DNA of 64,000 nt from Sclerodactyla briareus (lineage: Eukaryota; Echinodermata; Holothuroidea; Dendrochirotida; Sclerodactylidae), in NCBI GenBank assembly GCA_026419785.1, contig JAODTK010004665.1:1-64000 (forward strand), written 5' to 3'. Positions 55,440 through 64,000 of this stretch are shown in pieces (the first letter of the stretch is position 1; every line of letters starts with the position of its first letter). A program made the position numbers and the translations under genes. Under the pieces are notes generated by a model. The model made no database searches, was not told the DNA's origin, and saw nothing but the letters and a program-made list of their open reading frames with translations.

Positions 55440-55670
55440 TTTCATCGAGGACCCTTGCTTCTAATTGGGTTGGAGGTTGCCCGCACCTTGAAAATTTGTT
55501 TGAACATCACTGTCATGGAAAATTTGTGCATTTTCCCGGGCATTTGAAAGGAATTAAGCCAGTCATCAGACAGTTTGGTCATCTTTTCAGATTCGTTCTC
55601 GTTCAAAATTTTCGTCCAAATTCCTCCATGTATCAGAATTTTCGCCACGCTACGCGCTGTGATATACGTC
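55440..55670 (+). repeat. dispersed repeat family A, diverged copy 3
   Basis: GCCAGTCATCAGACAGTTTGGTCATCTTT and CAAAATTTTCGTCCAAATTC correspond to the AGTCAGCAGACATTTTGGTCAT and CGGCCCGAATTTTCATCTCA parts of 3395-3580. Identity is low, and the palindromic GC core is only hinted at by CGCCACGCTACGCGCTG. Confidence 0.4.
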
Positions 55671-55689
55671 AATCACGAATACCTCCATA

Positions 55690-57400
55690 CTGATGTGCAC
55701 GATCTCCTCCTGTTATTTTTCGATATATATAGCTTCCATTTCATCAAAACCAACGGTCATAAGGATTCGAGTATTACTAAAAACTGTGTACAGTGTTAGA
55801 AAATGGCAATTGGCCGGCATTGTGTAGTGGGAAGGGGGGGGGGGTGGTGCCAATATGAATCATGTTCCAAACCACATTCTCCTTGTGGCCTACCCTGCCC
55901 ATATGTTCACCACACTTGAAGATGACAGTATGGGAGAAAAATCATATTTGCCAGAATCTGCAGAGTTAGTGAATTACATGGGCCTATTGTAGTATACAGA
56001 ATGGATAAGATAGGATACAGCGCGACGCGGCGGACGAAATTTGTTTGCATTTAGGCATTCTCACATAAAATGATGCAATCCAATAAGAATAGAGTTAGAC
56101 TTTTGTGTTATTGGCCGTACTGCACATATTGGAATAAGGATGTTTTAACCAGTCCGCAAAATATGGGGGGGGGGGTTGAATATTGGGGGGACATTTCATA
56201 TTATGTTCCCACAAAAAATATTGGGGGGACAGGTCCCCCCGCCCCCCTCCTCCCAGGATCACCGCCCATGCAATATGTACCTAATTAGGTTATGTTAAAT
56301 TACCTGCAACTGTCCTGCATTTTTGGTGAGGGCCCTACACCAGGAGGAATGCGCGTAATGAAGTGACATTGAACTAGGGACGAAACAAGAAGTTTCTTAA
56401 TATCTCTATCAAAGGTTCTAGCATTCCTGTAAAGGAATTTTAGTCCACTTGAACTCTTGTGTTCATTTTTTATTCTGGACAATATGCTCACCAGATAGCG
56501 ACTGGTCTGATGAGGAGATTTTTCTCACATGAAATCTTGATTAACCTGAAAATCTGAATGTCTGAATAGTCATACGGGTCACAATATCAGTGAACAAATA
56601 ATAAACACGTAATGACTATGAAGTCGTGCATTGAGCCATGACTGTCATTGTGAAGACGTCATCTATTAACCTTGGTGTATACTTTTGCTGTTATACCCCA
56701 ATACATGCCTGTCCTTTAATTCTTCCAATATAATTAAAAAACAATAATATAGGTAAAAATTCGACCCACTTCTTTAGACTTAGCAGGCAACTGTTGCAGT
56801 GATTTGTTACGAATATCTCACTGGAGGATATCAATTCGCCGCTGATGTCAAAATTTCATCAAAACCCTCGAGTTCACTTCACAAAAACTACTGAGCTACT
56901 GAACCATGAGAGCGGTTGATTATTGTAGCCTACGGCAGACTCTTGTTCCCCGTATCTATACCATCAGAGAAAGCCGAAATATCTTCGCGAACCGGCAAGT
57001 CTTTACAGTAAGTTTTTCTGCTACTGGAGGGACCGAGTTTTTGCTACAATCGAGAGCGCCATGTAATTGGCGCGCAGCGCTGCGACTTCGACAAGCAGAA
57101 ACAAACTGGTGTGACAAAATGATATGCAAGTGGAACCATGTTTCTTTTAAATTAAAATCAACCCCGTGGACTTTCCTGGTAAGGCTGATTGAATATAGTG
57201 AAATATAGATACTGAAGTTCAGACAGGGTTCGAGATAATTCAGGTCAATCGGCATGCCTTGTCAGGGGCCGGGGGACGTGCAATTTATTTCTTGCATAGG
57301 CGTCATCCCTCTTTCAAAGTGGGAGGTGGGGGGGGGGGGGGGGACATGAACCTCAGCCACCAAAAATTACTGTGTGAAAAATGAAAGGCCATGGTAGCAT
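55690..57400. other. intergenic stretch with GGGG-ATACGTCCCC-type hairpin
   Basis: No gene recognised. A GGGGGGACAGGTCCCCCCGC inverted repeat followed by TCACCGCCCATGCAAT lies at 56223-56275; a second copy is at 57415-57463. A 100-codon open frame at 56906-57208 has no recognisable domain and is overlapped by an equally long frame on the other strand. Confidence 0.5.
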
Positions 57401-57404
57401 CCCC

Positions 57405-57470
57405 CTCAAAATTGTGGGGGGGGATACGTCCCCCCGTCCCCCCAGTGATTGAACGCCCATGAATTTCTTG
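57405..57470. repeat. G-run/C-run hairpin repeat
   Basis: TTGTGGGGGGGGATACGTCCCCCC then GTCCCCCCAGTGATTGAACGCCCATGAATT resembles 56223-56275 in layout (G run, short spacer with a GT, C run, C run, then CGCCCATG). The two runs can pair into a GC-rich hairpin. Confidence 0.6.
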
Positions 57471-57499
57471 ATGGGGGGGGCATCAGCAGTGATGAACTA

Positions 57500-58900
57500 T
57501 CTACGCCAAGCGCCAGATAGCAGGAGAGACACTGTCCACTTCCTGCCTTATGAAAGTAAAGCACCTCCTAAAATTTACAAAAAACTCCAACATTTTTTGA
57601 TTCGAAATGTTCTCGAAAATTTCAGTTGATATGCTCCTGCTTGCCATTCACTTCCTTCACACCTCTTTAATTATGCATCACGGAGGATTTATCAGGGGTT
57701 CCCAAACCCGATGATGGTGTTTAAATGGGGCTGGCTAACAAAATATGTTGAAATAATTAGTGTGCTGCGCGACACTCATTTACTGCTGCGCCACTCCGAA
57801 TGTATAGAGTGTATTTTTTTGGTGTAAAGGCGCTCCCTATGGTCCATTTTTTTTTTCCTTCAAATAATTTATTTGAGATGAAAATTGTTCACTTCAGCCA
57901 AAAGCTTGGTTGATAGCCATTATTCCTATGAAAGCAGGCTATAGCGGCACCATGGTTGCCCGCGAAGCTTTAGCGAAAACTGTCAGATGCACGGTGACCC
58001 AGATGGCCATTTTTCATGTTGTAGATGAAAATAACTTTGGCCAATTGAAATGAATTTCATCTTAGCTACCGTATGCTCAAGCAACTTTATAAACCATCCA
58101 TTCGAAGCGGCACCATAGTTTCCCGCGCCGCGTCGCGAATTTTTCGAAATTAGGTCTTCTCAAATGCCAAATGGTGATCTCACAGATGGCTAATCTTCAT
58201 GTGATGATTCAAAAATAAACTTGAAGCATTAGTATGAATTCAACCTTAAGCCCCTCTATGTCCTTGCGATTTTCAAGGCTAATCCGAGGAATCGCGGCAC
58301 CTGGTAGCCGCGCAGCGTGGCAATTTTTTTGAAATTCGTTTTCATTGAATGCAATGGTTATTTCCAATCCATCTTCATAAATAATTAGCTTTACCTTCAC
58401 CATTAGAATGATTTCACCTTAACCCTCATATGTTCATGGCGAATTTGTGCCTAAATTGCCTGATTGCGAAGCGGCATAATTGGTTTCCGCGCACGTATTC
58501 AAGTAGGTCTTTACAGATGCCAAATGTGAGTGCCAGATAGCCATCTCTATCTATAATAATAAATAATAAATAAATAAATAATAAATAAATAAATAATAAA
58601 TAAATAAATAAATAAATAACTACACTTACTTCACAAATGGAAGTGAATTTCATATAAGTCGTGCTATGCAAAAATAATCAAATGGGGGTTCTTAGACGCC
58701 AAATGGTGGGGCCCAGATGGCCTCTTCGTAAATTCATTGAATTAAAAGAAACTTCCACATAAACAGAAAGATCACTTTTGCGTTCAGCGATTCTAGATTA
58801 GTGAAGTGGGGCCAAGGTGGACCAGATGTCAAGCCAGCGTAGCACGAAATTTTCAAAGAAGAGAAGAGAGGAAGATCTGTAGGTCGCAAATTGTTAGTTC
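57500..58900 (+). repeat. composite repeat with ~170 bp internal units, copy 1
   Basis: It opens with CACTTCCTGCCTTATGAAAGTAAAGCA and AAATTTACAAAAAACTCCAAC and continues collinear with 63055-63945. Inside are about five units marked by (G)CGGCACCATGGTTGCCGCG words near 57948, 58108, 58292 and 58469, each followed by GCCAAATGGTGA.C.CAGATGGC and AAAATAAACTT.GCA. A pure (AAAT)n-type microsatellite at 58554-58619 interrupts one unit. Non-coding. Confidence 0.75.
58554..58619 (+). repeat. (AAATA/AAAT)n microsatellite
   Basis: About 65 bases of AATAAATAAATA units. The isoleucine/leucine/phenylalanine-rich frame on the minus strand is an artefact of it. Confidence 0.95.
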
Positions 58901-60717
58901 TAGATGGCATAAATATAACAAAAAAAATCCTAAACCGGGAAAAATATATTAGTGGTCACAATATTGATTGACTAAAAGGATGTTGATATTTCATTGATAG
59001 TGCATTTAAAATACATGTATCGACGTTTTCCAGCGTTATGAACGTTCATTAAATTCCTATGTTTTCTTGTCTGGAAAAAACTTAACATATTTGTTCCCAA
59101 ATTGGTAGTATGGTGAGCCGGATTGCATCATTCGGGCGGGAGCCGGATTTGGCCTGCGGACGGCATTTGGAACCCCCGAGAGCATTTTCTCGGGCCGGTA
59201 GAAGTCTGAGCTGTAATGACCTCATGTTGGTCAGTTGTGGCGCTATGTATCTTTGATATCAAATATCAAGCGCGAGCTTAGGGCAGACATATTCGAAGGC
59301 AATGACATACTGGTATCGATAGGTTGAGGTGTGTGTGTGGTGGGGGGGGGGGGAGTGAGGGGGTGAGGGTTTGCAGGGAATCCGCAACGACCATTAAAGA
59401 ACAATTGACAATATAATCTACTTTCCGATTTCAAGAATACCCTTTTTTAATTTAAATTATGCCAAATTTTATGAAACCTGCTGACCAAAAAGAAAAAAAA
59501 TGGGGGGCGGGGGGGAGCGGGCCCCCGGGCCCTTATGGGCCCAATGGGCACGACGCAACTGGCTTTATGTTATGATATTAGGTAGATTCAGAACAACACT
59601 CACGGTCCGGGACCAGGGGAGCGTGGGCGGGTACGCGTCCTATCATGTTAAATCATTTCATTTCTGGTGGTATTCTTCTCCTCAATTGAGCTTAACTCCA
59701 ATGCTAATAATTGTACACCAGGTCGCATTCTGAGGATTTTTGATTAATAACAAATTGTCAAATTCACAGAGCGGATGGCGGCAACCTGTCTCTTAGTCTT
59801 AAATCGGCCTCCTGGGACAGCGATCTTTCTATGCCTCCTGGCCCTAAATAATCCTAGATTCCACCTGATCCCCAAAGGGGCCGTGACACAATCAAAAAAG
59901 CCTTAACTAATAAAAACTATAAAACTCCCTCCTCAAGAAGTGTTGGTTGGCGTCCTGGCGATTTCCAGATTGTGCGCGGATGGAGTGTCATGCCATGCGG
60001 CTGGCATGTGTTCGTTAGGCACTTTTAGGAGACCTTTGACCTCAATCTTCCTGCCTGGTGTTCATATCATGCAGGAAGATTGACCGCCGAAAACGTGGGG
60101 GGAACAGGTTTGGATAGCGCCAAGGGGAAAACTTGCAGAACCTGCGTAAACCTGATAGACTGACGCAGGCAGGGCATTGCACGTTTAGGAAAAAATAAAG
60201 TGATCGATTGGTGAATGTTGTAGCGGTATCATGAACGTTTTTTCTGTCGCGCTCGGTGAGTAAACCAAAAGTAAAAAACCACGTTTTCAGACTACCGACT
60301 GTTTTGTTTGGTTTTTATGCTAAGAACGGGGGTCAATGATAGTCTGAACCACGACCCCTTCCAGAAGAAAAGAAACTTAACCACTGCACGTTTTACCCTA
60401 CTACCCCTAACTATACCCCATAACACTACCATGCATGCTCCTCAGCTATTAGGGGGGGAAGGAATTAATTCCATCCAGAATGAATTGGATTTTCTTGTAG
60501 TCCCTCACAATATGAGGGTGGCGTGATGGCACAAACTGCATGGTAGCTGGGAAATCCGCGCATTAGAAAACATAAGTTCAGTCGGACTGACCCGCTCCCC
60601 ACCCCCCCCCCTCGGGTCGACAAATCCTGCATACGCCCCTGAGTCCCTACAATTTCTGTGCGAAAGAAATCAAAGTGAATTGGTGTTTTCTTAAGTATTG
60701 GTTGGAGGCGAGAGGGG

Positions 60718-60747
60718 AGGGGGGGGGGGGAGGGGGGGGAGGGGGGT
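60718..60747 (+). repeat. poly-G cluster
   Basis: Three G runs of 5 to 14 bases separated by single A residues, at the right edge of the 500-base insertion within duplication copy 2. Confidence 0.9.
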
Positions 60748-61026
60748 TGTGTCTCGCGATGCTATTTTCTCCGCGGTGCAGAGTTATCAGTGACGAACTG
60801 AAACGTTTCATCAAATTATCATTATATTATTTTTAATAAATATATATTTCTTAACTGTGGAACGACTTTACTGTGGACATATTTATTTTGGAAATGTCAG
60901 GACATTTGAACAATGAATCACGTTGAGATGCATGGTGTAACCAGCAACACACCTTACATGTTGTCCCAAAACGAATAAATAGTAAGGATGGCAGAAGGAA
61001 AAAAAGAAAAAAGGAACAAAACTTAC

Positions 61027-61149
61027 AGAGATCACCGATTCCCCCCCCTGCCGAGATGGCGATGAAGAAATCGTCAAACTTCTCTTTTTTTTTTCCAGGG
61101 CTGCCAACTCCGCTCGAAACATGGACGCATTAAAATACTGAGTCTCCAT
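61027..61149 (-). CDS. METQYF frame, copy 2, with splice donor (possible exon)
   Basis: ATG at 61147-61149 opens METQYFNASMFRAELAALEK and runs 41 codons to a consensus donor GTAAGT (61021-61026) in phase 0. After the A run (GAAAAAAAAAAG) the alternative frame reads EKFDDFFIAISAGGGIGDL, which looks more protein-like, so one indel in the A run is likely. This would be a short 5' coding exon on the minus strand. No further exon was found and the family is unknown to me. Confidence 0.3.
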
Positions 61150-61394
61150 TTCCCTCTTCTCCTTTCCCAAGTTTTAAGTGATTTATCGGTTAGTTACTAG
61201 TACTAGCGATTCGTTCGCACGAATTCCAAGCTATTGGGGCCAATAGGATTGTTATGGCGACTGGTTATATACTAGCGTTGAGTTGGTATTGAGAATCTAC
61301 GGTACGGATACGAAGAAAACTCTGGGAGGGCCGGCGATAGGCTATAAAATAAAACCGTCTGGGAGGGAAGGGATGTCCACTTCTGATCTCGAGT

Positions 61395-63050
61395 AATCTA
61401 GTACCTGCCCCAGTTGCTTCAGACAACGTGGCCTACCAATGAGGGTTAAGACCATCCGAAAGTCTATCAATCCGGTTTGTGTCGGGGACACACCCATCCA
61501 TCCATAAAAACCTGAAGTGGAGCGACCATTATGTAAATGCCGGAGACGGCACATGGGTTGATCCAGAAATGCGACAGGTGACATGAAAGTCGCAAATCAA
61601 CAACCCTGGCCTGAAAGAATGTGCCTCAGGCAAGGGGGCAATATGAAGGCGATCATTCCCGATTTGCGAAGTACTTTTTTGTTTCAAGGGAATACCACTG
61701 TGGAAAATATCATACAAGTAGCAGTTCGTGTGTTAGGGTATTCAATTGTTTATCAGTTTATGAGAATAATATCTGACAGACGGAGTGATGCGGTGTCAAC
61801 ACAGAGTTAGTTTTTCGCTCCTTTTTTTTGTAAATCAAAGCCTGTTGAGACGCCAATTTCACGCCCTGCGGTCCCGCAATGTTCCCCTAGACACTGCTGC
61901 TCGCACAAAATGCACCGAACACCCATTTACCGTACAGTTTAAAACAGAACGTGGTTTGGCAGTTCCCCCCCAGGTTGGTGTTAAAATGCCGAAGTGGATG
62001 CATGGTCCCCACACACGGGACGCGTACGTCTCCGGCGTGCTAATGCCACATGGTAACTTTGCCTATCAGAGTAAGCTGCCATTCGTTTGGTCAATCACAA
62101 GCCGTTCAGAGGACTTTCCACATTCATTCCACCGCGTTCTGCAATGGCGTCATCTGTCTAGATGACCCCCCCCCCCCCCTCACCTCGACAACATCCGCGG
62201 CCCGGTGTTTTCCCCAGACACTCCAAATACCATTCATGCCCCACATGGTCAATCGGCAAGCGCACCCCTTAGACCCCCGGGGCCCCCCACTGGCCACCAA
62301 GCACACGTTGCACCGGCCGTAGGTGCGGTGTTGCATTCGAGTTGTCATGATGCACCCCTGCGTCACAAGATGGATGGACCATCGCCCTTCAAAATGACGT
62401 ACCTCAAACTCAGTTGTGGAACTACACCATTTGCCGACAATGACGGACCCCCATTAGACGCACCCAGCCAACAGCTATCCGACCGTATACAGTAGTCAGT
62501 AAGTACAGCACCAATTTCGCGGAATTCGTAGATGACGGACCGAACGCACATGTGCGTCTAGATCACGTCTCACCATCGTTGGACTTGTACGTACCTCTGT
62601 GTCATTTACTTCCCTGACCACGACGCAACCATGACGGACCATCTCTGGGGTCTAGGGGTGCGTCTTGCAATTGGAACATGGCTGCATGACGTTGGACCTT
62701 TAAAGTCGGATTGTCCTCTCGTGTAACCGCTATCGACGCCGATTTAAAAACGTTCAGTCAGTCAGGATTTACAAGATTCAATTGGTCCCCCGACTGGCAA
62801 TCCCCTAGCCCCCCCCCCCCCCCCCCCCCCCCGTCCCCCCCCCGTGGAAACTGGGAGGCGGAGAATTACCTTGCGACTCCCCACGCACACTTATCGTGTC
62901 TGGAAACCCTCTTTGGTTTTCAGAAACAACATTCTTTTCCAAATTTACGCAATTCCATTCTCATTTTCAGTCAGATGCTGTATTTTCATTGTGCTATAAT
63001 TGTTTTAATCAGTATCAGCTTCACTATTTAGTCGTATAACACATAGATTT
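61395..63050. other. stretch with diffuse GACGGACC repeats, no gene recognised
   Basis: Open frames at 61785-62165 and 62205-62495 (plus) are interrupted by a C run at 62167-62179 and match nothing I know. TGACGGACC recurs at 62441, 62533 and 62632 (spacing 92 and 99), often with GACGCAC or GTGCGTCT nearby, suggesting an old tandem repeat. A 24-base C run lies at 62809-62832. Confidence 0.45.
62809..62843 (+). repeat. poly-C tract (24 C, then 9 C)
   Basis: The longest C run in the window, inside non-coding sequence; its length is probably inexact. Confidence 0.95.
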
Positions 63051-63054
63051 ACAA

Positions 63055-63945
63055 CGACCGCCGGGCTTGGGGAAAAACACTTCCCACTTCCGTGACTTAT
63101 GGAAGTGTAGCAACACCCCTAAAAATTAACAAAAAGTTCCAACTTTTTTAATCGGGAAATATTCTCGAAAATATTCAGTTGATAGGTTTCGGCTACAACT
63201 TCTTTTACATTCTTAGTTCATGCATTACAGAGATTTTCAGGGGTTCCAATGATGGGTTTCAGATGGGGCCAGCAAAAATATGTGAAAAAATGAGTGTGCC
63301 ACTGACCGTCTGAATGTCGTGATCTATTTAGGATGCGCGGCACATTTGATGTTTTTTGTGTTTTTTTTTTTTGTGGGGGGCTGGTTTGTTTTTTCGAATT
63401 TTTGAAGTAAAAGCGTCTCCGTTACCAAAACGGGGAGCACCATGCGCAGAGATGGGCATCAAATGATAGAATAGACCTAAATTTGAAAAAAAGAAATTCA
63501 GCTTATTATTATATTCTATGAAAGGCAGAGCGGGCACCCTTGGTTGATCGTGAAGCTCATCGAAAACTTCAAACTATGGTTTCTCAGCTGCACGGTGAGC
63601 CCCAGATGGCCATTCTTCATGGCCATCGTCATAAATTAAAATAAACTTTGCAAGGTTTGTTAAAATGAATTTAATCTTAACCACCCTAGTTTCAAGAGCA
63701 TGATCGAAGTGGCACCATCAGTTGCCGCGCAGAATAGTGAATTCTCAAAATAAGGTACTCTCAAAGCCAAATGTGGATCTTCCAGATTGGCTACTTCAGT
63801 GATTAGTTAAAAAAAAAAACTTGAAGCATTAGTATGATTTGTTCACTTTAGCCACTTATGTTCATGGGAATGAGGGCCTATAATTGCGAAGCGAGACCCC
63901 ATAAATGGTTTCCGCGCAGAGTAGCAAATCTAGTGATGTAAGCGT
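63055..63945 (+). repeat. composite repeat, copy 2
   Basis: It matches 57500-58900 from CACTTCC..CTTATGGAAGTGTAGCA through TCGAAAATATTCAGTTGATA, AGGGGTTCC, GATGGGGCCAGCAAAAATATGT and CTGCACGGTGAGCCCCAGATGGCCAT. It then includes units with GTGGCACCATCAGTTGCCGC (63707) and GGTTTCCGCGCAGAGTAGC (63907). The copies differ by substitutions and indels. Confidence 0.8.
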
Positions 63946-63997
63946 TTTTTTTTTTTTTTTTTTTTTTTTTTTTGGTATCCCTTTTTTTTTTTTTTTT
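63945..63997 (+). repeat. poly-T tracts at the window end
   Basis: Runs of 29 and 16 T residues separated by GGTATCCC. They could be the reverse complement of a retroelement poly-A tail or low-quality sequence at a contig end. Confidence 0.9.
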
Positions 63998-64000
63998 AGA

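Larger units (their letters stand above)
59500..61390. repeat. segmental duplication, copy 2 (with insertions)
   Basis: Collinear with 53369-54486 but longer. About 170 bases (59565-59735) and about 500 bases (60255-60765) have no counterpart in copy 1, the latter ending in a poly-G cluster. Shared blocks include AATAACAAATTGTCAAATTCAC, GCGTCCTGGCGATTTCCAGA, TTTTAATAAATATATATTTC, GGCTGCCAACTCCGCTCGAA and TAAAATAAAACCGT. Differences are dominated by small indels. Confidence 0.85.

Noticed and set aside
58426-58671. A membrane protein suggested by repeated LFIY residues
   Set aside because: It is the reverse translation of the AAAT microsatellite at 58554-58619.

Overview
This window looks like nuclear DNA from an animal, most likely a marine invertebrate and plausibly a deuterostome such as an echinoderm or hemichordate. 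The reasons are: coding signal is carried by short exons (about 80-215 bp) with GT/AG borders and kilobase introns; there are tRNA-derived SINEs, remnants of non-LTR retrotransposons (LINEs), hairpin/TIR elements and tandem satellites; and the one recognisable gene is an AMT-type ammonium transporter, a family kept in many invertebrates. The organism call is inference. There are no prokaryotic operons, rRNAs or CRISPR arrays, and almost every open frame of 60-140 codons looks like chance.

Main gene. An ammonium transporter (AMT/MEP branch, not Rh) lies on the minus strand from about 28517 down to about 9482. I recognise eight exons from protein motifs, in the correct order: 28425-28517, 26538-26740, 24983-25065, 20534-20658, 19894-20108, 14788-14932, 11301-11403 and 9787-9913. 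A probable last exon is at 9482-9672. Together they cover most of the membrane core, including both pore histidines. Nearly every exon carries one or more 1-2 base indels that break the frame, while most splice sites are intact. Either this is uncorrected error-prone long-read sequence or the copy is decaying; I favour the first.

Layout. 1-9480: no gene; scattered repeats, GT-rich stretches and long G/C runs. 9480-28520: the transporter gene, whose introns hold a hairpin element (10091-10220), tRNA-derived SINEs (13750-14010, 18761-18996), a dispersed repeat family rich in AGGTCA half-sites (18511-19450, 20965-21790), a ~600 bp tandem array (21791-24050) and the 3' end of a LINE with its poly-A tail (27170-27981). 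28520-37060: degenerate tandem repeats, a LINE endonuclease remnant (30370-31510), then a 5.5 kb segment bounded by inverted repeats and TTAA (31527-37058). 37060-53360: tandem repeats, two more LINE remnants (40690-41010, 48045-48362), a SINE (42360-42545), a coding-like exon (46115-46500) and a third copy of the AGGTCA-rich repeat (50980-51600). 53360-64000: a large duplicated segment (53369-54486 and 59500-61390), a five-copy 190 bp array with internal poly-C (54515-55345), and a second duplicated repeat (57500-58900 and 63055-63945).

I see no gene set forming a new biological system. The strongest leads are the reconstructable transporter gene, the TTAA/TIR-bounded segment, the nested AGGTCA-rich array, and a small conserved reading frame with a splice donor in the 53/61 kb duplication. 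All protein identifications are by eye from motif recall; none was checked by database search.
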